Shown here: positions 44,881-54,502 of the stretch, one piece after another | Position numbering within the stretch: position 1 is the first letter of the stretch | Layout: each line of letters begins with the position of its first letter | Assembly (NCBI RefSeq): GCF_022606465.1 | Contig: NZ_JALBUF010000003.1 | Location: forward strand, 1 to 64,000 | DNA: 64,000 bases | Direction: 5' to 3' | From: Sulfoacidibacillus ferrooxidans | GTDB lineage: Bacteria > Bacillota > Bacilli > Alicyclobacillales > SLC66 | Translations under genes and position numbers: made by a program | The notes under the pieces: model-generated | The model's input: only the letters and a program-made list of their open reading frames with translations | Told to the model about the DNA's origin: nothing | The model's database searches: none

Positions 44881-45573
44881 TTATATCAGTAATCCCTGTG
44901 GTCCTAGTAACCAATACCACAACAAATACACACCCGCAATTACCATCACAATAGCACTGAGCTTTTGAACATACGGTAATGCGATATGTAAAAAAGTCTC
45001 CAATAGTGTTCGAGTAGAAGTCGCCAAGATAGAAAGAATCGTAATTATGAATCCCATACCCATACTATAAGCAAAAAAAATGAGTAACCCATGACGAAAA
45101 CCAGCAGCAAATCCTTGAGATGCAACGCTGAGAAACACGGGCAAACTACAACTTAATGAAGCCAGTCCGAAACCTACCCCATACGCAAAAAAAGAACCAG
45201 AAGAACCACGTGTAAACATACTTTCTAATAATGTAGAGACACGATTTGTAGAAATTCCAACATGAAGTTGTCCCCGCCATACAAAAATAGCTAAAATAAA
45301 AATCATAAGAGCTAACAAAATCGAAATCATACGAGTGGCACCAAAGAGCAATATTCCAGCACTAGTTACAAGCAATCCTGCAACGCCAAATAAAACGACA
45401 AATCCTAGTGTCATCAATAAGCCTGCTCGTAAACCATCAAGCCAACCAAATTTTCGTTGTTGAATACGACCTGATAATAGATACATAAGGTACGATGGGA
45501 GAAGCGCAATTCCACAAGGATTGAACGCTGAGACCATCCCTGCCATGCCCGCAACCATCCCACTAAATGGCAT
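44881..45573 (-). CDS. CcdA/DsbD-type thiol-disulfide membrane transporter
   Basis: A 230-residue six-TM protein of the CcdA family. Cys in FNPCGIALLPSYL (TM1) and Cys in LASLSCSLPVFLS (TM4) are the pair that carries reducing equivalents across the membrane to extracytoplasmic thioredoxin-like proteins such as the adjacent, now broken, redoxin. ATG 45573 has GGGGGAG 6 nt upstream and is preferred to 45597. It lies downstream of a C39-like peptidase gene (27 nt). Confidence 0.85.
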   Translation of the reverse strand: MPFSGMVAGMAGMVSAFNPCGIALLPSYLMYLLSGRIQQRKFGWLDGLRAGLLMTLGFVVLFGVAGLLVTSAGILLFGATRMISILLALMIFILAIFVWRGQLHVGISTNRVSTLLESMFTRGSSGSFFAYGVGFGLASLSCSLPVFLSVASQGFAAGFRHGLLIFFAYSMGMGFIITILSILATSTRTLLETFLHIALPYVQKLSAIVMVIAGVYLLWYWLLGPQGLLI

Positions 45574-45600
45574 AAGGTGCTCCCCCTCATTCAACATATC

Positions 45601-46428
45601 TTACGTCAATCCATGTAAGATTGGATCTTTAACTGTGATCGTCTGTCGCCCCATTTGACGCCAACTTGCAAGAAATGGACCACGAGCAACAGCCTCGTCT
45701 TTATCTCCATTCTCCGGATTATTGATATAAACCTCGTGCTTCGAATACCCAACTAAAACGACAGCATGCTCTTCCATCGTTGCTCGTACAGGTCCATGAT
45801 CACTTTGCCAGGTCATCCAATCGTAACTAGGTAAATGTTCGAACCAAACATTCGTCCATACTTCTACTGGACGTCCGGTCGCCAAATCTTCCCATAATGT
45901 CTTACTAGAGCGTCCTGTTTGGTCATCCACGTCCGCTCCTAAATATTTCTGTGCCAGTGCATCAATCGGTCCATTAAAGACGCCATACCCATCGTCAAAA
46001 TCTCGCATAGATCCGACGAATCCATCATTGGGATCTCCCCATTGAACGGTTACACCATGAACTATTTTCCTAGGTGTGTGGGCGCGAGCAATTTCATTAG
46101 CTAATGTCGTATTGTTTACGTCAATACCTTCAAATTGTAACAGCATAGAAAGAGAAGTAACCTCGCAACCATTAGGTAGCTCAGGCCACTGATTGACCGC
46201 TGGAACATTCAATAAGACATGCTTTGGTAAAGAATGTACATTAGGTAGAGAAACGGGTAGCTGTATGAGCGGTATGGACTGTTTTGCGCTGACCATCGAA
46301 CGACCTAATACTTGATGAGAGAATCCAATAAATACAACCAAAGTAGATAAAAACAATAAACTAGATTGGATGATCGTTGATACTTTCAGCTTATATACAC
46401 CTCGCACTAGCAAATTATATTTTCTCAC
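45601..46428 (-). CDS. C39-like (YvpB-type) extracytoplasmic peptidase
   Basis: A 275-residue protein with an N-terminal membrane anchor or signal (TIIQSSLLFLSTLVVFIGF). The papain-like C39_2 domain has catalytic Cys in LPNGCEVTSLSMLL and His in EEHAVVLVGYS, followed by VYINNPENGD. Such stand-alone domains are secreted or anchored peptidases of unknown substrate, not bacteriocin exporters. It starts with GTG after a GAGG site. It may be co-transcribed with ccdA. Confidence 0.75.
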   Translation of the reverse strand: MRKYNLLVRGVYKLKVSTIIQSSLLFLSTLVVFIGFSHQVLGRSMVSAKQSIPLIQLPVSLPNVHSLPKHVLLNVPAVNQWPELPNGCEVTSLSMLLQFEGIDVNNTTLANEIARAHTPRKIVHGVTVQWGDPNDGFVGSMRDFDDGYGVFNGPIDALAQKYLGADVDDQTGRSSKTLWEDLATGRPVEVWTNVWFEHLPSYDWMTWQSDHGPVRATMEEHAVVLVGYSKHEVYINNPENGDKDEAVARGPFLASWRQMGRQTITVKDPILHGLT

Positions 46429-46543
46429 GAATCCTCACGATTTCATACTATATGACAAGATTAACGTAAAGGATGAACGATTAAAAGGACAAATAGATAG
46501 ATGTGCTATTTATAAAAAATTATAAAAAAAGTGTTTTTACCTT

Positions 46544-47254
46544 TTATCTCAAGATAACATTGCCCATTTCTTTTACCAATTTAATCACTACATTCGCTGA
46601 ATTTTCAGATGCAACTTCAATATATTTTTCATAAGTGATTCGCGACGCTTGACCAGCAATATCAGATAATGAACGAATCACAACAAATGGCATTTGTAGT
46701 TGATAGCACACTTGTGCGATGGCTCCAGATTCCATTTCAGCAGCACATAAGTTTGGAAACTTTTCTCGCACAAAAGCAACACGTTTAGGATCATTCATAA
46801 AAGAATCTCCAGATGCAATTGGCCCCTTCATCACGTGCGCGCCCATAACCTGTCGTGCAGCACGATATGCTAACTGTACAAGTTCAGAATCCGGCATAAA
46901 AATGGATGGCATTTTTGGAACCTGACCGTACTCATAACCAAAAATGGTCGCATCCACATCGTGATACCTTACTTCACTAGAAATCACTATGTCCCCAACA
47001 TGTAAAGACGGATCAAATCCTCCCGCAGATCCTGTATTAATAACGTTATCTGGGTTAAATAGTTGTTTTAGCAAGGTTGTGCCGATCGCTGCATTCACTT
47101 TTCCAATACCCGATTTTAGTAGAACGATTTCTTGCTTCCCAATAAAGCCTGTGGAAAAGACTATCCCATGAATCGTGACTGTCTCTCGCTCTGCGAGCGT
47201 TTCTTGTAAAAGAATAATTTCCTGTTCCATGGCACCGATGATGGCTGTTTTCAT
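46544..47254 (-). CDS. mtnN: 5'-methylthioadenosine/S-adenosylhomocysteine nucleosidase
   Basis: A 236-residue nucleosidase that splits MTA and SAH to adenine and thioribose derivatives. Key features: GAMEQEI (Glu general acid), NTGSAGGFDPSLHVGDIVIS, AAEMESGAIAQVC (ribose-binding Glu) and RSLSDIAG with the catalytic Asp. It follows a SAM-dependent methyltransferase by 19 nt, a sensible pairing for recycling the SAH product. Confidence 0.92.
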   Translation of the reverse strand: MKTAIIGAMEQEIILLQETLAERETVTIHGIVFSTGFIGKQEIVLLKSGIGKVNAAIGTTLLKQLFNPDNVINTGSAGGFDPSLHVGDIVISSEVRYHDVDATIFGYEYGQVPKMPSIFMPDSELVQLAYRAARQVMGAHVMKGPIASGDSFMNDPKRVAFVREKFPNLCAAEMESGAIAQVCYQLQMPFVVIRSLSDIAGQASRITYEKYIEVASENSANVVIKLVKEMGNVILR

Positions 47255-47273
47255 CAAACCCACCCCTGTCCCA

Positions 47274-47939
47274 TTACTTTATGTCGACTTTCTCTAAAGT
47301 AACTTGAAATAATCGCCTTGGAAGTCCACCTTCTTCAAGTTCGTGTATATCTACTATCCGATATCCCTCTGCTAATTGTTTCACTTTAGCACGATCAAAA
47401 AAGTGCACGATAAATCCACCTACTTCATACAAATCTTCACCACGGTAGACCCCTTGACCATAATGTGGATCCCCTATATGCCGTGCAGTATAGATGTTCA
47501 AGCCACCCGGTCGTAAAATTTTGTGAATGTGTGCATTTAGTTTTTGTAGTTCATCCGTTGTTAATGCCATGCAATAGAGCATATGGGAATAACAACCGTC
47601 CATCGACGCATCCAATTGCGGGAAGGGAATTCGCACATCATGTTGAGTCACTGTGATTCGATCACTGAGTCCGTGTTCACTGGCCTTTTGTATAATACGT
47701 TCTGTACCTTCAACCGTGTAATCAAGTACATGAACATGAAATCCTTGTCGAGCAAAATACAGTGTATCTCTCCCTTGACCCGCTCCTAATTCTAGAATGT
47801 GTGTCTGGTTATGTTTTTTAAAGATCTCGGCAGCACGCACTGCGGCTTCACTTGGTGCTTCTCCAAACATATCCTTGTTCTTAGCAAATGCTTGCTCCCA
47901 TTGCGGTTGTTGTTCATTCAGTACATGTTGATTGTCCAT
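47274..47939 (-). CDS. Class I SAM-dependent methyltransferase
   Basis: A 221-residue methyltransferase. Motif I is HILELGAGQGRDTLYFARQG, followed by VLDYTVEG, a post-I acidic region and RPGGLNIYTARH. It resembles tellurite/thiol-type small-molecule methyltransferases (TehB-like), which would suit its place after an ArsR gene, but the substrate is not proven. Its ATG overlaps the upstream stop (TAATG), so translation is coupled. Confidence 0.82.
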   Translation of the reverse strand: MDNQHVLNEQQPQWEQAFAKNKDMFGEAPSEAAVRAAEIFKKHNQTHILELGAGQGRDTLYFARQGFHVHVLDYTVEGTERIIQKASEHGLSDRITVTQHDVRIPFPQLDASMDGCYSHMLYCMALTTDELQKLNAHIHKILRPGGLNIYTARHIGDPHYGQGVYRGEDLYEVGGFIVHFFDRAKVKQLAEGYRIVDIHELEEGGLPRRLFQVTLEKVDIK

Positions 47940-48163
47940 TATATATCTCCTTTATGTTGATTTCGCTTCAACTCATCAATTTCATGACGCAGATTTTGAA
48001 TTTCATGAGCTAAATGTGACTGTTCATCATAATCTCTACGATCATGCCCACGATTTTGTCTCATCATTCTGGTCATGAAAAAAACCATAAATCCCATCAT
48101 AACCACTCCAGCAACAGGAAACAAAGTCCATCCTTCAGCTATTCCATCATACCCCCACATCAT
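47939..48163 (-). CDS. Small membrane protein between arsR and methyltransferase
   Basis: A 74-residue protein (MMWGYDGIAEGWTLFPVAGV start) with one hydrophobic segment rich in Met (VVMMGFMVFFMTRMMRQNRG). A charged coiled tail follows (HLAHEIQNLRHEIDELKRNQH). GGAGG lies 10 nt upstream of the first ATG. Met-rich membrane miniproteins near ArsR genes suggest metal handling, but this is inference. Confidence 0.65.
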   Translation of the reverse strand: MMWGYDGIAEGWTLFPVAGVVMMGFMVFFMTRMMRQNRGHDRRDYDEQSHLAHEIQNLRHEIDELKRNQHKGDI

Positions 48164-48212
48164 CTTTGTATCGCCTCCACATGATTTTCTTTTTCTAAGA
48201 TTCTTGATCCAA

Positions 48213-48482
48213 CTATTTAGTAACAAACTCTTGACATAATCGAACGATCTCACGGATCGTTGCATCTGCCAGTCAGTAGTAACGAAAAGTTGCCTGAATC
48301 TCCATTCGAACAATCCCAACCCCTCTGAGGATTTTCAGATGATGTGATGTTAATGGTTGTGAAAGTCCTATTCCCTCAGAAATTTCATTCACATTTTGAC
48401 ACTCTAACAATAACCCATTGACAATTTTTAACCGGTTACTATCTCCTAAAGCTCTAAATACCTCATGAACTTGAGGGTTCAT
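48213..48482 (-). CDS. ArsR-family regulator with in-frame UGA (readthrough or nonsense)
   Basis: The ATG frame gives a standard ArsR start (VFRALGDSNRLKIVNGLL), recognition helix (GIGLSQPLTSHHLKILRGVG) and wing ending ATFRYY, then TGA at 48273-48275. Beyond it the same frame continues LADATIREIVRLCQEFVTK to TAG at 48213, which is a normal ArsR C-terminal helix. Read through, it is 89 residues, normal for the family. A perfect 7-bp hairpin follows the UGA at SECIS-like spacing. The residue normally at this place is variable, so Arg (CGA), Cys or Sec are all conceivable. First gene of an apparent four-gene operon ending in mtnN. Confidence 0.6.
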
Positions 48483-48739
48483 TGCAGGTTCACCACCTTA
48501 CTTACATAATACATTTATATTAACATCTATTTATATAAAATCAAAATAATATATCGGAACATTTTTATCAGTTAAGCTAATGAAATGAATATACTCATTG
48601 ACATCACAAATATACCACATTCATTTAAGTAATCATATATTAGCAGAACACAAGTGAGGTAAAAGCATCCATTACGATCTGTCATTAAATCATTGTGTAC
48701 TTTTGCGAACGAAGACTATAGTAATGATAAACTTTCAGG

Positions 48740-49324
48740 TTACCATATACCAGGAAACATCCTTTTAGTATGATTCCTATACTCTGTATATTGATTTCCA
48801 AAATGTTGAATCATCATTTGCTCCTCAATACGAATTCTATATGTATAGATCAGCAATAATCCAAGTCCCAAAAGCAATGCCCCCCACGATGTTCCAAGAC
48901 TCAATCCGATACCAACCGCTGCAATCCATCCACCAGTATAAGCAGGATGCCGAATAGATCGGTATAAACCCGACTGAATCATCTCTTGGTTTGACACGAC
49001 TCCAACAGTAGGTGAAAAAAACCGCCCTAGCTGAATGATTGCAAAAAAACGAATGATCATTCCAATAATCATCAGAAAATATCCTATATATCTAGCCCAA
49101 ATCGGTAAAATTCCTATCTGATTAACAACAAAGATTATCGAAATTACTATGAGAATATACATGCCTCCCATAATCAATGCACCTGATCCGCGATCATTAT
49201 GATTCCTTTTAGGTTGCCCGCGTTGAAGATAACGTGCTCGTACTCCAAAGAAAATCTCCAGTATGAACCACACATAAAACAGAGTCCAAAATAGAGGACT
49301 TTCATAGGAGTATATATTGATCAT
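48740..49324 (-). CDS. Isoprenylcysteine methyltransferase-like (ICMT/PEMT) membrane protein
   Basis: A 194-residue integral membrane methyltransferase family protein with five hydrophobic segments. The conserved C-terminal signature includes LYRSIRHPAYTGGWIAAVG and the ending IRIEEQMMIQHFGNQYTEYRNHTKRMFPGIW, split here by the SAM-binding region (RHP and EE). Bacterial members methylate unknown lipids or isoprenoids. Single gene. Confidence 0.8.
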   Translation of the reverse strand: MINIYSYESPLFWTLFYVWFILEIFFGVRARYLQRGQPKRNHNDRGSGALIMGGMYILIVISIIFVVNQIGILPIWARYIGYFLMIIGMIIRFFAIIQLGRFFSPTVGVVSNQEMIQSGLYRSIRHPAYTGGWIAAVGIGLSLGTSWGALLLGLGLLLIYTYRIRIEEQMMIQHFGNQYTEYRNHTKRMFPGIW

Positions 49325-49494
49325 TTTTCATCCTATCTCCTTTACTTTTCCGCACTGAAAATGATACCACCAGTGTATCACATACAGCATAACCTTATGA
49401 TCATGGTCTGTTGACTAGTACCAAACAGCTCCTTCTCTCTTAATTCCAAAAACATGACTCGTGAGCCCGAATATCCACAGTTCAAACCTTATTT

Positions 49495-49532
49495 AGCTCC
49501 ACTCCTTGCTTACTACAGCAATGAGTGGAGCT
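49495..49532. terminator. Terminator-like hairpin after mqo
   Basis: AGCTCCACTC pairs with GAGTGGAGCT, extended by TTGCT/AGCAA inside. It lies downstream of mqo on the minus strand and has a poor T tract. Confidence 0.5.
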
Positions 49533-49605
49533 TTGTACCTACTATCGCAAAACTCCCTACAAACAAGCGAACAAATCATTTAAAGCCAAGGAACTTCTTA
49601 ACCTC

Positions 49606-51108
49606 CTATAGATAAACCGTTTCTTTTTCACTTAGCCCAAGTGTTTGCGAAGTTGAATCATGAATTTCTTTGTAAAGTTCTGGATTTTCAACAAGTGATA
49701 ATCCATAAGAAGGGATCATTTCTTTAATCTTAGGTTCCCACTCTTTCATATGTTGCGGGAAACATTTATTTAACAACTCAAGCATCACGTGTACAACAGT
49801 AGAAGCACCTGGTGAAGCGCCAAGCAATGCAGCTATTGAACCATCAGCAGAGGTAATGAGTTCTGTACCAAATTGAAGTGTCCCTTTACCGCCTGACTCA
49901 GTATCCTTAATAATTTGCACACGCTGCCCTGCTGACATTACTTCCCAATCTTCGCTTTTAGCGTTGGGAATAAACTCCCGTAGTTCTTCCATACGCTCTT
50001 CGTTCGATAACATCACTTGTTGAATCAGATATTTTGTCAAAGCCATTTCTTTTACTCCAGCAGCTAACATCGTCAATACATTGTCTGGTTTTACAGAACC
50101 TATCAAATCAAAATTTGAACCCGTTTTTAAGAACTTAGGTGAGAAGCCTGCAAACGGTCCAAACAGCAATGTTCTTTTGTTATCGATATATCTTGTATCA
50201 AGGTGGGGCACAGACATTGGAGGAGCACCAATCTTAGCTTTACCGTATACTTTTGCATGATGCTGCTCTACAACTTCCGGATTACTGCATACCATAAATA
50301 AACCGCTAACAGGGAATCCTCCAATATGTTTCGATTCAGGAATACCGGTTTTTTGTAATAAAGGCAAACTCCCACCACCACCGCCGATAAAAACGAATTT
50401 TGCCATGTGGTTTTCAATTGTACCATTAGCGATATCTTGCACTTTCACTTCCCACGAACCATCGCTAAGACGTTTAAAATCCTCAACACTATGATTGTAA
50501 TTTATTTCCACATCTTTACTTTTTAAATGATCAAATAGCATGCGTGTTAAAGCGCCAAAATTGACATCCGTTCCAGAATCAATTTTTGTAGCTGCTATTG
50601 GTTCTTCCGAAGTACGACCTTCCATAATAAGCGGAATCCATTCTTTCAATTGATCAGGATCATCGGAAAATTCCATCCCTTGAAACATTGGATGATTTGA
50701 TAATACCTCGAAACGTTTTTTCAAAAAAGCAACATTTTTTTCACCCTGAACTAAACTCATATGAGGTATCGGCATGATAAAATCTTTGGGGTTCCGAAGG
50801 AGATTACTCTTCACAAGAAAAGACCAAAACTGTCTTGAAAGCTGAAACTGTTCATTAATAACGATAGCTTTGCTAATATCTATAGATCCATCAGATTTTT
50901 CAGTTGTATAGTTAAGCTCGCACAGAGCAGAATGACCCGTTCCCGCATTGTTCCATTCGTTAGAACTTTCTTCACCGGAATCCCCCAGTTTTTCAAATAC
51001 TTTTATTTCCCATTCCGGTACTAACTCTTTTAATAGTGCACCTAAAGTTGCACTCATGATTCCAGCACCAATCAAAATCACATCTGTTACTTTCTCTATA
51101 TTATCCAT
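49606..51108 (-). CDS. mqo: Malate:quinone oxidoreductase
   Basis: A 500-residue FAD-dependent membrane-associated enzyme oxidising malate to oxaloacetate with electron transfer to quinone. The FAD-binding N-terminus is [20 protein letters not shown], followed by [39 protein letters not shown], and the C-terminal [20 protein letters not shown]. Length and motifs are standard. The ATG at 51108 has AAGGATG upstream. It links the TCA cycle to the respiratory chain. Confidence 0.95.
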   Translation of the reverse strand: MDNIEKVTDVILIGAGIMSATLGALLKELVPEWEIKVFEKLGDSGEESSNEWNNAGTGHSALCELNYTTEKSDGSIDISKAIVINEQFQLSRQFWSFLVKSNLLRNPKDFIMPIPHMSLVQGEKNVAFLKKRFEVLSNHPMFQGMEFSDDPDQLKEWIPLIMEGRTSEEPIAATKIDSGTDVNFGALTRMLFDHLKSKDVEINYNHSVEDFKRLSDGSWEVKVQDIANGTIENHMAKFVFIGGGGGSLPLLQKTGIPESKHIGGFPVSGLFMVCSNPEVVEQHHAKVYGKAKIGAPPMSVPHLDTRYIDNKRTLLFGPFAGFSPKFLKTGSNFDLIGSVKPDNVLTMLAAGVKEMALTKYLIQQVMLSNEERMEELREFIPNAKSEDWEVMSAGQRVQIIKDTESGGKGTLQFGTELITSADGSIAALLGASPGASTVVHVMLELLNKCFPQHMKEWEPKIKEMIPSYGLSLVENPELYKEIHDSTSQTLGLSEKETVYL

Positions 51109-51862
51109 TATAATCATCCTTATCCTTTACATTTTTAAAAAAGTAGGTATTCCTACTGATGAGAAGTAATTGGCAACAGTTTCATTCATAACACACCTTT
51201 ACTCTCTTAATAAGAAGCTTATCATAGTCTATTATAATTATTATCGAATAAAACATCTACTGTTATCTGGTAATTATAAACTATTTAAAGCTGCTATAAA
51301 TCTGGATATTTATGTATTACATTAGAAAACCGCAAAATAAGATGTTGGTTCTGACAAATGTTGAATCGTTATCTCTCATTTCATTCTGATACGCGATTCG
51401 GTCCACCGTATCTCTCTGGAATTATTGTGTCCAAGAGTACCACAACGATCACAGGATATTCTTGTATAAACATGTGTGAATGATCCCATCTAGCGCTTCA
51501 TCTTTACATGTATTTTATGAATAATTACGTTTATTCGTTCTTATGCGTTCACAGTAATCAACGAACTTTTTCACAGCCATTCAACCTTTTGCAATGATCT
51601 TAAGGCATCATTAAATCCATCTTTTTTTTACCTTACACAAGAAACAACAATGTAGGATCTCAGTGTACTTTACCGTTTAACGCGTGAATAGGAAGGGCGT
51701 CATGGCATTGTATGTGTGAATTAGATGAAATGAAGTCATTGCGTTGAAGAGAAGGTAGTGTTCATTAAAAAAAATTTATGTAGTACTGGTGATCCAAGAT
51801 ACACACCACCACGTACTAGAGAGTGACAATGCATTTCATCCTAAAGAAGAGGTGAAGTTTTC
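51109..51862. other. 754-bp intergenic region
   Basis: This divergent spacer separates mqo from the ferritin-Tat operon. It is AT-rich and contains no frame with ribosome site that I can support. A minus-strand stretch at 51376-51471 reads ISCDRCGTLGHNNSREIRW, vaguely like a transposase zinc finger, but is too short to call. Promoters of both flanking units must lie here. Confidence 0.5.
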
Positions 51863-52618
51863 GTGGAAGACCAAAACAAACGCACATCACGTAGACATTT
51901 TTTAAAGCAAGCCGGTTTCGTCAGTGCTTCTGTAGCTCTTGGAGGTTTTGGATTACTGGATGGTGACGCCTTTGCTGCAACATCGACGGACACCGTCCAG
52001 AGTATTATTGATGCTGCTTTGACTGCTGAACTGTTAGCTACTACATTTTATTATACCGGTTTGCATTCTCCAATAGGTGTTTTACTCAATAGTAATAACA
52101 AACCCTATCTTCAAGGTGCTCTCGGTGCTGAATATTACCACGTTGAACTTTTAAAAGGGGCGGGCGCTCAATCGTCTTTTACCAACTTTTATTTCCCTAG
52201 TGGTACCTTTGCTTCTAGCGAAACCTTCTTAACGATCCTCGAAGCATTAGAAGGCACTTTCATTAAAGCCTATCTTGCTGCCGTCTATCAATTTGGAGGG
52301 CCTTTAAAACAACCTGCTCTCGCTCAATTGGCTGCTGAAATTATGGGGGTCGAGTGTGAGCATCGCGTCTTAGGCCACGAAATTGCCGGTCTGAACGTAC
52401 CTAACGACTTTTACCTTGAAGAATCAGGTGGTACTTCTGTTGCCGCCATTGCCGCTGGGTTAGCTCCCTTTGTTACACCCAACCAATTCCCTGGTGGTTC
52501 AGATGGTCCTTATGCTCTCCCCTCCTCTTGGCAAGTCAAAGAGGCTGTCGGTTCTAACGGCGGGTGGAATCCCAATAACAAAAAACCACTCACACAACAA
52601 CAAATTCACAACGGATAA
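51863..52618 (+). CDS. Tat-exported ferritin-like domain protein
   Basis: A 251-residue protein with a twin-arginine signal (TSRRHFLKQAGFVSASVALGG) and AFA-type cleavage near residue 33, followed by a Ferritin_2-type four-helix domain. Diiron ligand candidates are in DAALTAELLATTFYY, GAEYYHVELLKGAG, LEALEGTFIKAYLAA and MGVECEHRVLGHE. A C-terminal Gly/Pro/Asn-rich tail follows. It would act on the outer face of the membrane, in iron binding or oxidation or in protection from oxidants. GTG start with AAGAGGTGAAG upstream. Its own tatA and tatC follow. Confidence 0.85.
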   Translation: MEDQNKRTSRRHFLKQAGFVSASVALGGFGLLDGDAFAATSTDTVQSIIDAALTAELLATTFYYTGLHSPIGVLLNSNNKPYLQGALGAEYYHVELLKGAGAQSSFTNFYFPSGTFASSETFLTILEALEGTFIKAYLAAVYQFGGPLKQPALAQLAAEIMGVECEHRVLGHEIAGLNVPNDFYLEESGGTSVAAIAAGLAPFVTPNQFPGGSDGPYALPSSWQVKEAVGSNGGWNPNNKKPLTQQQIHNG

Positions 52619-52711
52619 TTCATCCGTCCCGCAATCCATCGCTTCATCCAGGGTACGGTTGTGAGAACGTCCGTACTCTGGCAGTCCTATCATACTGGGG
52701 AGGTCATTCAT

Positions 52712-52960
52712 GTGTTTTCTAATATCGGTATACCAGGCGTTATTCTCATCGTTGTTTTTGCACTGATCTTATTTGGCCCAGCCAAGCTCCCTGAATTAGG
52801 AAGAGCCATGGGTAAAACACTCAAAGAATTTAAATCAGCCACCCACGAATTAACCAGTGAAGCACCAGTCACCATGGCCACCGTGGTCCCGGTCGAGATC
52901 GCCAAAACTCCCGTACACAGTGGGGTCGAAACGCCTGTCCAAGATGTGACAGAAGGATGA
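52712..52960 (+). CDS. tatA: Sec-independent translocase TatA
   Basis: An 82-residue TatA/E protein: N-terminal TM ([18 protein letters not shown]), the FGP hinge, amphipathic helix [20 protein letters not shown] and a variable acidic tail. The start is GTG at 52712, 8 nt after GGGGAGG. The gene lies between its probable substrate and tatC, whose ATG overlaps the tatA stop (ATGA). Confidence 0.92.
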   Translation: MFSNIGIPGVILIVVFALILFGPAKLPELGRAMGKTLKEFKSATHELTSEAPVTMATVVPVEIAKTPVHSGVETPVQDVTEG

Positions 52961-53763
52961 AATTTAATTTATCACAGTGGAAACGCAATGTACACAACGA
53001 TCAAACCGTGATTGAACATCTAGGTGAATTGCGAAAACATCTCATCTATTCGCTCATCGGTATCGCTGTCTGTTTTATTGCGGCACTTGTCCTTGTCACA
53101 CACATTTATCGCTGGTTGACGCTACCCCTTCGTGGCGTCAAGTTAGTGCTACTTGGACCTGGCGATGTAATTCATGTCTATTTTATGGTGGCCGGTGTCG
53201 TTGCATTGACCGTCGCATTGCCATTTTTGTTGCTTCAGTTATGGCTGTTTATTAAACCAGCCTTATCTCCCCACGAACGCAAAACGGCATTGGGCCTTCT
53301 TCCCTTTGCTTCGATCATGTTTCTTGTGGGTACTAGTTTTGCATACTTTGTGATCTTTCCCATCTTGCTTAAATTTTTAATCCAACTGGCAAGCGGCAAT
53401 TTTCAGATGCTGATCACCGCTGACAACTATTTTTCGTTCATGGTCAACTTATTGCTTCCATTTGGTCTCATTTTTGAAATGCCTGTCGTCGTTATGTTTC
53501 TCACACAGATTGGTATCTTAACCCCTCAAAAATTACGTCAGACACGTAAATATGCTTACATGGGGATGATTGTTCTCGCTTCCATCATCAGTCCACCTGA
53601 AATTGTCTCTCACTTAAGTGTTGACGTACCGATGATGATTCTCTATGAAATCAGTGTCGTCATCTCTCGCACTTCCTACCGTCGTCGAGAAAAACGTCGT
53701 GCACAAGAAGCTCTGCGTTTCAACGATACGCCTTCATCAACCACTCGCGGTTCACGCATGTGA
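52957..53763 (+). CDS. tatC: Sec-independent translocase TatC
   Basis: A 268-residue six-TM protein. The N-terminal signature [18 protein letters not shown] and the conserved [41 protein letters not shown] and [11 protein letters not shown] segments identify the Tat signal-recognition subunit. It overlaps tatA by 4 nt. With TatA it forms a minimal Firmicute-type Tat translocase. A basic C-terminal tail ([15 protein letters not shown]) is present. Confidence 0.95.
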   Translation: MKFNLSQWKRNVHNDQTVIEHLGELRKHLIYSLIGIAVCFIAALVLVTHIYRWLTLPLRGVKLVLLGPGDVIHVYFMVAGVVALTVALPFLLLQLWLFIKPALSPHERKTALGLLPFASIMFLVGTSFAYFVIFPILLKFLIQLASGNFQMLITADNYFSFMVNLLLPFGLIFEMPVVVMFLTQIGILTPQKLRQTRKYAYMGMIVLASIISPPEIVSHLSVDVPMMILYEISVVISRTSYRRREKRRAQEALRFNDTPSSTTRGSRM

Positions 53764-53776
53764 TAAATCTTTCTCT

Positions 53777-53833
53777 AGTTCTCCATAATAAAGGCGGTGT
53801 ACCTTATGGACACCGCCTTTATTATGGAGAACT
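53777..53833. terminator. Bidirectional terminator, 24-bp perfect stem
   Basis: AGTTCTCCATAATAAAGGCG and onward (53777-53800) pairs perfectly with 53810-53833 around a 9-nt loop, between convergent tatC and the TM2 gene. Confidence 0.88.
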
Positions 53834-53893
53834 ATGCGTTTAATACGAAAGTAGATAAAACTTTAAATGCCAATGATTAGTGACTTTTACCGT

Positions 53894-54238
53894 TTATTTA
53901 TCCTTGGGAGTTATGTCAATAATATCGTTATCCAAACGGTGATCATGCATCATTGTTACGGTTGATGAAATCATCAGTGATTTTGGCATCGTGACCATCC
54001 ACGGTATTAAGAACAAATCAATAAATAGCCAAATACCTACCATCCCAAGAAATATATAACCGATAATGATGCCCATTGTAGCTGATCCAAGCAACGTTAA
54101 TAACAAAATGGCAAGACCACTTTTCACGCGACCAAGATAGAAACGATGTACACCCAGACTGCCAAGAAAAAACCACAAGATATAAGCAAGAATCATGCTT
54201 TTAGGAACTCTCACTGTAGAATTTATTTGTTGGTACAT
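53894..54238 (-). CDS. TM2-domain membrane protein
   Basis: A 114-residue protein with the TM2 (NINE) signature: AYILWFFLGSLGVHRFYLGRVKSGLAILL followed by a second hydrophobic hairpin ending in WLFIDLFLIP, split here as two segments. AGGAG lies 7-9 nt before the ATG. The function of TM2 proteins in bacteria is unknown. Confidence 0.85.
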   Translation of the reverse strand: MYQQINSTVRVPKSMILAYILWFFLGSLGVHRFYLGRVKSGLAILLLTLLGSATMGIIIGYIFLGMVGIWLFIDLFLIPWMVTMPKSLMISSTVTMMHDHRLDNDIIDITPKDK

Positions 54239-54502
54239 AACTTCATCTCCTCTTAGTTATGTCATTTAACCACTCTAGAAACAGGATGCTACAAACTGTT
54301 GAGCAGTATCAATTGCAGCCAACTTAGTTAGCTTTACTTAACATCATACACCATCACGACCCACGTGTTTATTCGATTTTGACCACAATTTCACTCAAAT
54401 ATTGTTTTTGCAAAGGTATCCGTACATGTAAAATGGAGTCACAAGCACTTGTACCCCAACTCTTACATTCTAACGTTACTATTTACCAATTGATGAAATC
54501 GA

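Noticed and set aside
51376-51471. Minus-strand CDRCG stretch resembling a transposase zinc finger
   Set aside because: Only about 30 codons, no second Cys pair and no other transposase parts.
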